Below, in pieces: positions 33,362-41,492 of a DNA stretch of 42,451 nt. The stretch is from positions 1-42,451 of the forward strand of contig CAAGJM010000004.1 in the NCBI GenBank assembly GCA_900770185.1, given 5' to 3'. The notes below the pieces were generated by a model. That model did no database searches, had not been told where the DNA came from, and worked only from the letters and a program-made list of their open reading frames with translations. The position numbers and the translations under genes are program-made. How positions within the stretch are numbered: position 1 is the stretch's first letter; every line of letters begins with the position of its first letter. This DNA comes from Clostridia bacterium (GTDB lineage: Bacteria; Bacillota; Clostridia; Christensenellales; Borkfalkiaceae).

Positions 33362-33642
33362 AGCCGAGCGGAGACTGAACCGCATTAAGTTTTAGCGGCG
33401 CAAAATTTGTTAAATCGGCGTTAAACTCGCTTGCAATACGGTCAAGTATTGCTGCGTTCGTTTGCCTTGATTTTCCTAAATTTATCGACGCTTAAATGCG
33501 AAGCACCTTAAAGCCGTATTTTTTAAGACGGTTTTAGCAAAGGTTTGCGCAGACGTACTTGACCGTACTTCAAGCAAAGATTTGCCGAAACGGGCAAAAA
33601 AGACGGCTTTAAGGCTTGACGGGGTTCAGTCCCCGCTCGGCT
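33362..33642. repeat. 281-bp element with 20-bp terminal inverted repeats
   Basis: The ends 33362-33381 and 33623-33642 are inverted repeats matching at 19 of 20 positions (AGCCGAGCGG...ACTGAACC). Inside are two further inverted pairs: TACGGTCAAGTA (33437-33448) with TACTTGACCGTA (33556-33567), and CCTTAAAGCCGT (33506-33517) with ACGGCTTTAAGG (33603-33614). GCAATAC/GTATTGC forms a local hairpin (33433-33452). No ORF of note is inside. It could be a MITE-like element or a large structured RNA. Confidence 0.6.
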
Positions 33643-33686
33643 TCGACAAGCTCAGGGTGACGGGTTATTTATCACTATATAAAAAC

Positions 33687-33870
33687 GGCAGGAGCAAGCC
33701 CCTGCCCTACGTTAGGGCTGTGTGATTTATTATCGCCACGCCCGCGTTTAGCGACCGCGTTCGTTTCCACGAGACCTTTCACTTCGTTCAAGGTGACAAT
33801 ACTTTCTGTCATTCTGAATGTAGCGACAGCGGAATGAAGAAGTCTTACGCGGAAGCGGTAATCGTCGCTC
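33687..33870. repeat. Dispersed intergenic repeats
   Basis: 33687-33714 is a hairpin repeat (GGCAGGAGCAAGCCCCTGCC) found in similar form at 37890-37918. 33741-33845 is another GTTTCCACGAGA unit joined to a TGTCATTCTGAATGTAGCG / GAATGAAGAA unit, the same order as in 33052-33174 and the tandem copies at 37481-37780. Confidence 0.7.
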
Positions 33871-33886
33871 AATATGACAAAATGTT

Positions 33887-33915
33887 AAAACCGCCGCCAA
33901 AAAGGCGACGGTTTT
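33887..33915 (-). terminator. Terminator of the 803-residue surface protein gene
   Basis: AAAACCGCCGCC (33887-33898) pairs with GGCGACGGTTTT (33904-33915), one mismatch, 5-base loop. On the minus strand it is followed by a short T-rich stretch. It lies 21 bases after the stop codon. Confidence 0.75.
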
Positions 33916-33936
33916 AAAAGAGAAAAATGAAGTTTC

Positions 33937-36348
33937 TTACGCGCTTTGTGCCGCAAGATAGTATTCTACCAATTTTTTAGTAGAAGCTTTGCTAATGTAA
34001 GAGTAGTACTCCGTGCCGTTTACCGTAACGGTGGTGTGGTGGTCTACGGGAGCGGCAGTTTTAATATACTTAGCGTAAAGTTTTTCAACTTCCGTTTTCA
34101 TATCGACTTCCGTCCAAAGGAAGGCGCCGCTCGGGTCGTTTACGAGAACCTGACCGCCGTTTCCGCAGTTGAGGAGAAGCGATATGCCGAAGTAGTATTT
34201 CTGTTTGACGTTTTCTATTTTAAGGTTAGCACATTCAAGCCTTATTATATAGTAGTTTGTGCCGCCTATTTCGCGCTCGGTCACCTTTTGAAGGTCAACT
34301 TTAAAGGTAACGCCGTTTGCGTAGTTAAACGGTCTGCCCGTGGGCTTTTCCCCTTTATCGAACACGCCTTTAACGTCGATTTCGCCTGCACAGTTACCAA
34401 CCGCGCCGATAAAGTTATCCCACTGAACAGTAGGCACTTTATATTCCATAGAAACGTTCACGTTGCCGCCTTTAAGGTATGCGACAGCCGAATTTTCAAC
34501 CGCGGTAACGCTTAAACGGATGGGTGTAATAAGCACCGAGCCTTTAACGGCAAAAGCGTTACTCGCCGCAACACCCGTCTTATAAACGTGTTTCGAAACC
34601 GTTTCGCCGTCGTTAATTTCAACCGCATAACCGAAGTTGCCGAGCTCGTTCACCAACTTCATCTTCCATGCGCCGTCGACTAAGCCGTAAGTAAACTTAA
34701 ATCCGCTTACGTTTACAGTGCCGTCGTTATTAGCCCCGTCGTAATAAGTGGACGGTACGCCTTCGTAAAGGGTGTAGTGAACGCTGTCGTTGCCTTCGCC
34801 GAAGGGTTTTGTGAACACGGTAAGGTTAACCTTCGAACTGTAAGCCGCAACGGAAAGTTTAAGCTCGTCGCCGTCGAACATGTCGGCGGTAACGGTGAAT
34901 TTACCGTCAACAAGGTCAACGTATTTAACGTTAGTCCCGATAGTTATTTTCGCTCTCGGGGCTTCTGCTCCGAAACCGTAAAGGGTGTAGCCCGCGCTCG
35001 GCGTAACGGTTATTTCGTCGCCGATAGCGACTTCTTGTTTGTCAACGCTTGCATTGACTGCCGTAAGAGCAACGGCTTTGGGAGTGTTTTCGATAGCGTT
35101 TACGTCAACGTAAAGTTTATCGCCGCTATCGGACACGTATTCAAGGGTATAGTCGCCCGCGTTGGCAAAAGTATAATTTGCGCCTGCGGTAAGCCCCGTA
35201 GCGATAGCCGCGCCTAAATCGGCTTCCGCGGTTTTGTAAGCGTAACCGTAAGAACCGTATTCGGCGGCAGCGCTCGCACGCTTTTTGCCGTAAACGTTTA
35301 CGGTACCCGCAAAGTCGGCAACGTAAGCGTTGGTAATTCTGCTTGCGAAATGCGCCTCGGGAATTTTGGCCTCTGCACCCGCGATTACGGTGTGCGCAGA
35401 CAACTGCGAGCTGTAGTCTTTAAGCTGAAGGGAAGCGTTGTCCGCAGTGTACGCCGCGTTCGGATCGGTTAAATCGAGCCCCGCAAGGTTAGTTATGATA
35501 AACGACTTATCTAACGCGTTTATCGAGCGCATGCGAAGACTTACCGCGTTGTTGGTAAAGCCTTCAACCATTGTTATGTTGCTTAACGTGGAATTAGTGA
35601 GCGCGTTGCCCGTTTTGGGGTCCTTGTAGTCCGCGTAAGCACCTGGCTGAACGTTTAAAAGTTTAACTACGGTGCTCGTTTCGGTTGCGCTTGTAACTTT
35701 ATCGGCAAGTAACGCGTTAAGACCGTTATCGTAGTAGATATTAAACGGTTCAGCGGTACGCCCGTATCTCGAATATAAGCAAAGCGGATAGGGGTTTTTA
35801 CTCAAACCGAAGCCGTGATCGTCCGTATAAATGTTCAGGTCGCCTTCCCATGAACCGCTGCTAAGCACTTGCCTTACGGTAAGCCTGCCGCGCGGCGCGC
35901 CGTCGGCGTCCTGACCCGACGAGTTATAATGGAAATAAGTAACTGCGCCGCTTTGGTCGCCCATACCTAAGTATAAGTCGGGGGTATTTGTGAAATCGTT
36001 ATCGAGCACTATGCCGAAAAGGCTGTCATCTTTCGTCAAACCGTTGACGTCGAAGTTGGGAACGAGTTGTTTATGAATGATATCGCCGTTCGTTTTTACC
36101 GTTACGCGTATCCCGGAAACGGTTGCGCCCGCATTGGTTATAGTGTGGTTCTGAACGTATTCCGCCGAATATTCGGACGTGCCGGCAGCGTTGATATCGT
36201 TGATTATTTTTTGCATATCGCTCGACAGCGTTATACCGTCCGCCGCTTTTGCGGTTTTGTTGACCGCAAGCGTTGCGCCCGCCGCTATCATGGACACGCT
36301 CATCGCTAAGGTAAGGAATGATTTTGCTATAAACTTTTTATTTTTCAT
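33937..36348 (-). CDS. Large secreted surface protein, paralog of the 846-residue operon protein
   Basis: An 803-residue secreted protein with a signal peptide ending near KAAD (about 36). Its N-terminal domain (about 40-330) is related to that of the 29998-32538 product: both have TVSGIRL/V, FNIYYD-GLNALLAD and LAGLDLTDP, then a TVNVYGK / TVDVFEG Ig-like unit. The C-terminal 250 residues are beta-rich (VQWDNFIGAVG, GKPFNY-like segments) and of no family I recognise. Unlike its paralog it has no membrane helix, LPxTG or lipobox, so it may be secreted or held by the co-encoded lipoprotein. The ribosome binding site is GGGAGG; the gene lies 14 bases after the lipoprotein gene. Confidence 0.77.
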   Translation of the reverse strand: MKNKKFIAKSFLTLAMSVSMIAAGATLAVNKTAKAADGITLSSDMQKIINDINAAGTSEYSAEYVQNHTITNAGATVSGIRVTVKTNGDIIHKQLVPNFDVNGLTKDDSLFGIVLDNDFTNTPDLYLGMGDQSGAVTYFHYNSSGQDADGAPRGRLTVRQVLSSGSWEGDLNIYTDDHGFGLSKNPYPLCLYSRYGRTAEPFNIYYDNGLNALLADKVTSATETSTVVKLLNVQPGAYADYKDPKTGNALTNSTLSNITMVEGFTNNAVSLRMRSINALDKSFIITNLAGLDLTDPNAAYTADNASLQLKDYSSQLSAHTVIAGAEAKIPEAHFASRITNAYVADFAGTVNVYGKKRASAAAEYGSYGYAYKTAEADLGAAIATGLTAGANYTFANAGDYTLEYVSDSGDKLYVDVNAIENTPKAVALTAVNASVDKQEVAIGDEITVTPSAGYTLYGFGAEAPRAKITIGTNVKYVDLVDGKFTVTADMFDGDELKLSVAAYSSKVNLTVFTKPFGEGNDSVHYTLYEGVPSTYYDGANNDGTVNVSGFKFTYGLVDGAWKMKLVNELGNFGYAVEINDGETVSKHVYKTGVAASNAFAVKGSVLITPIRLSVTAVENSAVAYLKGGNVNVSMEYKVPTVQWDNFIGAVGNCAGEIDVKGVFDKGEKPTGRPFNYANGVTFKVDLQKVTEREIGGTNYYIIRLECANLKIENVKQKYYFGISLLLNCGNGGQVLVNDPSGAFLWTEVDMKTEVEKLYAKYIKTAAPVDHHTTVTVNGTEYYSYISKASTKKLVEYYLAAQSA

Positions 36349-36362
36349 ACTCTTATCCTCCC

Positions 36363-37220
36363 TTATTTATCTTCGCCGCTACCGCTCGGTTCGCCCGGCT
36401 CTTCGGGGTCGGTAAACTCGCTGTAATCGTGTTCGTGGCACCTTGAACATTCTTTATCGATATAAGTGGTGCCGATGGGCGAGGTTCTTTCGGTGCCGCC
36501 GTCCCATTCGTGACCGAGTGCGGGGATAACTTCGTCCACGGTCGTATAGTTGCAACCTTCGTTTTGGCAGGCGCCGTGCTTGCGACCGGCAGTGGTACAA
36601 GTAGGTTCTTCGTCGGTAACGTAGTCTACATTATGCTCCGTCTTAGCGATACCCGTGGTCTTTTCGTCGCCGCAGTGTTTGCACTTTTCTTTATAAGAAC
36701 CCTCGCTGTGACAGGTCGGCTCAATGCGGGAACCCACCACTTCTTCATACTCGTGCCCTTTATGCAGAATAATTTCGCGCTCTAACTTATCGCCGCAGTT
36801 AGCGCACTCTCTGTCTATATAGCCGTCCTCGGTGCAAGTTGCGGGGACGGTGGTTACTTTATAGTCGTGCCCCGTCGCTTTAACGACGTCAACCTTTTCG
36901 GTAAACCCGCACCCTTCGCGCTTGCAAGCGTGTTCGGTATAACCCGCCACGGTACAAGTCGGCGCGACCACCTTAGTGCCGTCGCCCGTAAAATCGTGCC
37001 CGAGCGCAGGGATAGGCGACGTATAACCGTCGCCACACGCGCATTTAAAAGTCTTTTCACCGGCTGTAGTGCACGTTGCCGCTTTGGTAACCGTTTCAAC
37101 GTACTCGTGCGTATGGCCGGCGGGAATTACTTCCGTAGGCTTATCGCCGCACGCGGTGAAAAGGACAAGCGAAAACGCGCATACCGCTAAAAGCAGCGTA
37201 ATTGTCAGCTTCTTTTTCAT
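36363..37220 (-). CDS. Lipoprotein with six CxxC/His repeats
   Basis: A 285-residue lipoprotein; the start at 37220 is chosen for its AAGGAGG site 5 bases upstream. The lipobox is FTAC (Cys24). The body is six tandem repeats of about 38-44 residues, each beginning with His (HDF, HDY, HEY, HNV, HEW), then P-T-C-T-x-x-G and C-x(2-4)-C-G or C-x-x-C. The pattern recalls zinc-ribbon-like repeats common in Firmicute surface proteins, often following Ig-like regions. A Pro/Glu/Gly-rich acidic tail ends the protein. I do not know its function; metal binding or disulfide-stabilised stalk are both possible. It is the first gene of a two-gene unit with the 803-residue surface protein. Confidence 0.78.
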   Translation of the reverse strand: MKKKLTITLLLAVCAFSLVLFTACGDKPTEVIPAGHTHEYVETVTKAATCTTAGEKTFKCACGDGYTSPIPALGHDFTGDGTKVVAPTCTVAGYTEHACKREGCGFTEKVDVVKATGHDYKVTTVPATCTEDGYIDRECANCGDKLEREIILHKGHEYEEVVGSRIEPTCHSEGSYKEKCKHCGDEKTTGIAKTEHNVDYVTDEEPTCTTAGRKHGACQNEGCNYTTVDEVIPALGHEWDGGTERTSPIGTTYIDKECSRCHEHDYSEFTDPEEPGEPSGSGEDK

Positions 37221-37307
37221 CTCTTCCTCCTTGATTTTGCAATGTTTTAAGCGGAAAGTTTCGCAAAAGACGCGAAAAAATCGCAAAAAATATGCGTCTT
37301 CAATTAA

Positions 37308-37335
37308 ATGTTATCATCTCATTTTCATTTTACAA
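37308..37335 (-). promoter_or_regulatory. Candidate promoter of the lipoprotein/surface-protein unit
   Basis: Minus-strand TTGTAA (37330-37335) and TAACAT (37308-37313) with a 16-base spacer, giving a leader of about 80 bases that contains an AAGACGC/GCGTCTT stem. A TATAACAA octamer lies at 37357-37364, just upstream. Confidence 0.4.
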
Positions 37336-37364
37336 TAGCCTTTGAAAACTTTTTTATATAACAA

Positions 37365-37393
37365 AAGCGGCGATGTTTTATAAATCGCCGCTT
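37365..37393. terminator. Orphan terminator-like hairpin
   Basis: AAGCGGCGAT (37365-37374) pairs with ATCGCCGCTT (37384-37393). It is flanked by A/T runs on both sides but lies far from any gene end (nearest upstream stop on the minus strand is at 38057). It may end read-through from the repeat region or belong to a small RNA. Confidence 0.45.
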
Positions 37394-37480
37394 AAAAATA
37401 GTGCTAAAAGCTTTTGTTACAAATTTTTACTTTTTACGACTTACGACCCCGCCCCGTCATTTCGAACGAAGAAGTCTTAC

Positions 37481-37780
37481 GCGGAAGCGGCAATCGTCGA
37501 TTGCTTTTTGTAAGCCGCCTTTATTTAGCACCCGCGTTCGTTTCCACGAGATATTTCGCTAACGCTCAATATGACAATACTCTCCGTCATTCTGAATGTA
37601 GCGACAGCGGAATGAAGAATCTCGCGGAAGCGGCAATCGTCGATTGCTTTTTGTAAGCCGCCCGCGTTTAGCACCCGCGTTCGTTTCCACGAGATATTTC
37701 GCTTGCGCTCAATATGACAAACTTGTTATTTGTCATTCTGAATGTAGCGACAGCGGAATGAAGAATCTCGCGGAAGCGCG
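37481..37780. repeat. Tandem duplication of a composite repeat (period about 143-146 bp)
   Basis: A unit beginning GCGGAAGCGGCAATCGTCGA at 37481 is repeated at 37624, and a third partial start is at 37770. Each unit contains GTTTCCACGAGATATTTCGC, then TCAATATGACA, then TCATTCTGAATGTAGCG and GAATGAAGAATCTC. The two copies differ by a few bases including a 3-base length change. Confidence 0.75.
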
Positions 37781-37790
37781 TTTGACTTTT

Positions 37791-38000
37791 ACCAACCCTT
37801 GCCCGCATGTAGTAAAGGGGGGAAGACGGCGCATTTTGCGACGGCAGTGGGGGGGATTGCCCGATTCTATTTTTAAATTCACCCATTAAAAGCGGCGGGA
37901 GCAAGCCCCCGCCCTACGTTAAGTATTCGTGTCCTACCGAACCCCGCCTTTATTTAGCGACCGCGTTCGTTTCCACGAGATATTTCATCTCGTTCAAGGT
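37791..38000. repeat. Dispersed intergenic repeats, no gene seen
   Basis: 37791-37860 is a CCCTTGCCC...GGGGGGATTG repeat, 37890-37918 a GGCGGGAGCAAGCCCCCGCC hairpin and 37945-38005 another GTTTCCACGAGA / TCAAGGTGACA copy. The rest of 37394-38056 shows nothing else I can identify. Confidence 0.7.
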
Positions 38001-38056
38001 GACAGGTTTTATTGCGCCCGACTCATAGCGCCCGCATTTAACCGCCGCACGCCGCC

Positions 38057-38938
38057 TTATAACACAAGTTTAATAAACAGGTTGATAAGCGCGCCTATGC
38101 CGCAACTATATAGGTAAAGCACGCCAAGAAGAATAAGGTTGGTTTTTATTTTTTGGCGGTTTTTTAAAATTATCGCAAGTCCTATGCCCGCATTGACGGC
38201 AAGCCCCGCGAATAAACTCCCGAAGCTTATCCCGCCGACGACGTAAAGTTGCGTTATTAAAATAGACGACGCGCAGTTCGGGATAAGTCCCACGAGCGCA
38301 CACAAAAACGGCTCGACATACTTTTGCTTGCCTATAAACGCGATGAGCGCGTCCTCGCCGACAAAGCCTAAAATTAAGCCGAATACAAAGTTTACGCCGA
38401 AAATAAAGCCGAGCGTTTTAAGCGAGTGGATAAGCGGATATTTGAAATAGGCTTCCCACTTGGTTTTGTACTCGGTGTTTTCGTACTGCCGCGCGTCCGG
38501 CTCCACCTTAACCGCGCCGCGGAACTTAATAACCGCGCGCTTTTTAAAACAGGCGTTCACCGCATAACCTAAAATCACGGCGAACAAAAACTTACACCCC
38601 AAAAGAGCCGCTAAGTCGGCGAACTTTCCGCTCGTTAACAGGACGGTGAACGCCTCGTCGCTCGTTGCGACGAATACGGCAAGAAGCGTGCCCGCTTTAA
38701 TAAGGTCTTTATCGTAAAGCTTTGCCGCCATAACCGAAAAACCGCACTGCGGAAACATACCCGCAAGGCTTCCCAAAAGAGGCGCCGTTTTACCGCTTAA
38801 AAATTTACCGTTTCTTAGAAACGCCGCCCGCCGCTCTAAAAGCCCTATAATTATATAGGTGAGCATCAAAAACGGGAACACTAGCGCGCTGTCTTTAAGC
38901 GCGTCCAGAAATATATCTAAAAAAGCGTGCGGGGTCAT
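38057..38938 (-). CDS. Putative 10-TM heavy-metal exporter (ArsP_2-like permease)
   Basis: A 293-residue, highly hydrophobic permease. It has the two half-site signatures of this family: FPQCGFSVMAAKLYDKDLI, then GTLLAVFVATSDEAFTVLL, and, in the second half, LIPNCASSILITQLYVVGG. The central hydrophilic loop (about 135-165) divides the halves. The family is described as putative heavy-metal or arsenic efflux proteins; the substrate has not been shown for most members. Its start overlaps the stop of the copZ-like gene (ATGA), and it follows copA, which suggests metal homeostasis. The two cysteines in the QCG and NCA motifs could take part in metal binding. Confidence 0.8.
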   Translation of the reverse strand: MTPHAFLDIFLDALKDSALVFPFLMLTYIIIGLLERRAAFLRNGKFLSGKTAPLLGSLAGMFPQCGFSVMAAKLYDKDLIKAGTLLAVFVATSDEAFTVLLTSGKFADLAALLGCKFLFAVILGYAVNACFKKRAVIKFRGAVKVEPDARQYENTEYKTKWEAYFKYPLIHSLKTLGFIFGVNFVFGLILGFVGEDALIAFIGKQKYVEPFLCALVGLIPNCASSILITQLYVVGGISFGSLFAGLAVNAGIGLAIILKNRQKIKTNLILLGVLYLYSCGIGALINLFIKLVL

Positions 38939-39120
38939 TTTACTATTTCATACCCCGCTTCGGTTATAAGTTTTTCGGCGGCGGCTATATCCATATTTTC
39001 AAAACTTGCCGTGCCGGAATCTAAATCGACCTTTATTTTTTTCGCTCCGCCCGCTTTAAGCGCGGACTCCACCCGTTTAACGCAATGTTTACACTGCATA
39101 CCTTTGATATTTACTTGCAT
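38935..39120 (-). CDS. copZ: CopZ-like heavy-metal-associated domain protein
   Basis: A 61-residue HMA-domain protein with the metal site MQCKHC (Cys10, Cys13) and the usual beta-alpha-beta-beta-alpha-beta order. Such small chaperones carry Cu(I) to a P-type ATPase or between transporters. AGGAG lies 8 bases upstream of the ATG. It lies 68 bases after copA and is coupled to the downstream exporter-like gene by an ATGA overlap, so it may serve either transporter. Confidence 0.88.
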   Translation of the reverse strand: MQVNIKGMQCKHCVKRVESALKAGGAKKIKVDLDSGTASFENMDIAAAEKLITEAGYEIVK

Positions 39121-39188
39121 ATAAAACTCCTTTTGTAGTTTAGTGGGTAGTGGTTGGTTTATTGATTACAGAATAAAAGTATACTCGT

Positions 39189-41390
39189 TTATTTGCTTTT
39201 GGCAAGCCTTAATGCGTTCGATACGACAAACAAACTCGATAAACTCATCGCCGCGGACGCTATCATCGGGTTAAGCGAGAAGCCGAGCGCAGAGAACACA
39301 CCCGCCGCCACGGGTATCATGATAACGTTATAGAAGAATGCCCAGAACAAGTTTTCTTTTATGATTCTAAGCGCGCGCTTGCCCGTTTTTATCGTTTTTA
39401 ACACCGACGAAAGGTCGTCTTTTAAAAGCACCACGCTTGCGGAACTTACGGCTATATCGGTACCGCCCGCAACGGCTATCCCTACGTCCGCCACGGTAAG
39501 CGCGGGGCTATCGTTCACGCCGTCGCCGACGAAAGCGACCATTCCCGATTTTTTAAGCTCTTCTACTATGCCCGCCTTTTTATCAGGCATAACCCCGCCG
39601 TAAAACTCGCTTGCGCCGACGGTTTTAGCGACCGCGCGGGTAACGCACTCGTTGTCGCCCGATATAATAACGCTTTTAACCCCAGACTTTTTAAGTCCGT
39701 CAATCGTTTTAGCGGCGTTATCCCTAACCTCGTCCGCAACCGATATAAACCCGATTATAGTTTGATTTTTGGCTACGTACAAAACGGTTTTACCCGAACC
39801 TTCTTCACTTGAAGCCGCTTCTTTAACGCTTGCGGCAAACTCAAACGCTTCTACGAATTTAAAGTTGCCGATATAGTATTTATCGCCCGAAAGTTCGCCG
39901 TAAACGCCGCGGCCTTGCACGGAATTAAAGCCCGTAACCTCGCCGTCCGCGGGGCTGACGCATTCCGCGATAGCCGCCGCCACGGGGTGCGACGACAAAC
40001 TTTCTATCTTAGCCGCCGCCTTTAAGTCGGCTTCGCTAAGTCCGTAAACGCTTGCAACCTTAATGTTTCCTTTTGTGACAGTGCCCGTTTTATCGAATGC
40101 GACGGTGGTTATCCGCCCGACGTTTTCAAGCGTTTCGGCATTTTTTACAAGCACGCCGTTTTTAGCGTACATTCCCATCGCAACCGTTACGGCAACGGGG
40201 GTTGCAAGCCCCAGCGCGCACGGACAGGAAACGACGAGTACCGATATCGCCTTTTCAAAACAGAACTCGAAAGGTCTGCCGATTATAAGCCATACGATAA
40301 GCGTTATTATCGAAACGGTTATGACCGACGGGACGAAAATCGCGCTTATTTTATCCGCCACGCGCGATATAGGCGCTTTGGTAAGTTCGGCGTTTTCGAC
40401 AAGGTCTATTATTCCCGAAAAAACGGTGTCTTTCCCGACGGCGGTAACCGTCGCTTCGATGTAGCCGCTCAAAAGCGTGGTCGCCGCCGAACACTTATCG
40501 CCGACGGCTTTTGAAACGGGCATGCTTTCGCCCGTGAGCGCGCTCTCGTTCGCTTCGCCCGCGCCCGAAACGACGGTGCAGTCCGCCGCAAACCCCTCGC
40601 CCGCTTTAACGGCAAGCACGTCGCCCGTTTTTAAGTCTTTAATCTGAATTTCTTTTATCTCGCCGTTCACGACGATATTCGCGGTTTTAGGAATGAGTTT
40701 TTTAAGAGCGGTAACCGCGCTTTCGGTACGAGATTTAGCCTTTTCTTCCAAAAATTTGCCTAAACTTACGAGCGCCAGAATCATCGCGGCGGAATCGAAG
40801 TAAAGGTTGTGCATATAACTCATAACGCTTTCCGCGTCGCCTGCGTTGCGTTTTATGATTATCATTATAAACGCGTATATGCCGTATATAAACGACGCAA
40901 GCGACCCCATCGACACCAGCGTGTCCATATTGAGCGACCGCTTTATTATCGACTTAAACCCGCCGACGAAGAATTTGTAGTTTATCCCCATAACGGCAAG
41001 GGTTAAAACGATTTGCACGCTTGCGCATAAAACAGCGTTTTTCGCGCCGTGCAAAAAGTGCGGGTAGGGCATCCAACCGACCATCATACCCATCGAAACG
41101 TACATTAAAACCGCCGACAGCGCGATAGAAATAATAAGTTTTATAAGCGACGCGCTTCTTTTCGGCGCCGCGTCTTCATCTCCGTCCGCGAGCGTTTTCG
41201 CTTTATACCCCGCCTTTTTCACTTCGGCAATTACCGCGGCGGCGTCAAAACTTTCGCCTTCCGCAACCAACAGTTTGTCCATTAAATTAACCGTAGCGGA
41301 AGTTACGCCGTTTACCCGTTTAGCCGCCCTTTCGACCGCCGCCGAACACGCCGAGCAGTGCATTCCGTCTACTTTGAATTTTACCTTCAT
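39189..41390 (-). CDS. copA: Copper-translocating P1B-type ATPase
   Basis: A 733-residue P-type ATPase starting at MKVKFKVDGMHCSAC; the longer open frame lacks a convincing start. Domain order: one N-terminal HMA domain (GMHCSAC, 9-15), helices, the actuator TGES (286-289), the metal-channel CPC (389-391), the phosphorylated aspartate in DKTGT (433-437), SSHP (466-469) and the hinge GDGVNDSPAL. These are the marks of Cu(I)-exporting ATPases. It uses ATP to expel copper through the cytoplasmic membrane. There is only one HMA domain, which is common in Firmicutes. No CsoR or CopY repressor gene is nearby and no typical operator was recognised. Confidence 0.95.
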   Translation of the reverse strand: MKVKFKVDGMHCSACSAAVERAAKRVNGVTSATVNLMDKLLVAEGESFDAAAVIAEVKKAGYKAKTLADGDEDAAPKRSASLIKLIISIALSAVLMYVSMGMMVGWMPYPHFLHGAKNAVLCASVQIVLTLAVMGINYKFFVGGFKSIIKRSLNMDTLVSMGSLASFIYGIYAFIMIIIKRNAGDAESVMSYMHNLYFDSAAMILALVSLGKFLEEKAKSRTESAVTALKKLIPKTANIVVNGEIKEIQIKDLKTGDVLAVKAGEGFAADCTVVSGAGEANESALTGESMPVSKAVGDKCSAATTLLSGYIEATVTAVGKDTVFSGIIDLVENAELTKAPISRVADKISAIFVPSVITVSIITLIVWLIIGRPFEFCFEKAISVLVVSCPCALGLATPVAVTVAMGMYAKNGVLVKNAETLENVGRITTVAFDKTGTVTKGNIKVASVYGLSEADLKAAAKIESLSSHPVAAAIAECVSPADGEVTGFNSVQGRGVYGELSGDKYYIGNFKFVEAFEFAASVKEAASSEEGSGKTVLYVAKNQTIIGFISVADEVRDNAAKTIDGLKKSGVKSVIISGDNECVTRAVAKTVGASEFYGGVMPDKKAGIVEELKKSGMVAFVGDGVNDSPALTVADVGIAVAGGTDIAVSSASVVLLKDDLSSVLKTIKTGKRALRIIKENLFWAFFYNVIMIPVAAGVFSALGFSLNPMIASAAMSLSSLFVVSNALRLAKSK

Positions 41391-41492
41391 AATTATAGTT
41401 TGTCCTTTTAAAAGTATTTTTCTCAGCGGCTCCAAGGAGGAGCAATTAGTTATGAGTAGAATTTTTGCCGAATTAAAATTGCGTTCAGGCGA

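Noticed and set aside
33362..33642. tRNA, tmRNA or CRISPR in the hairpin-rich element
   Set aside because: No cloverleaf with a TTC-type arm or CCA end, and no regular direct repeat-spacer pattern; the symmetry is of terminal and nested inverted repeats.
33675..33872. 65-codon open frame on the minus strand
   Set aside because: It consists entirely of the same dispersed repeats read on the other strand.
37414..37889. Open frames on the plus strand encoding peptides with HSECSDSGMKNLAEA-type segments
   Set aside because: They are translations of the dispersed nucleotide repeats; the same peptide recurs in each repeat unit, there is no ribosome binding site and the repeats are read in other frames elsewhere.
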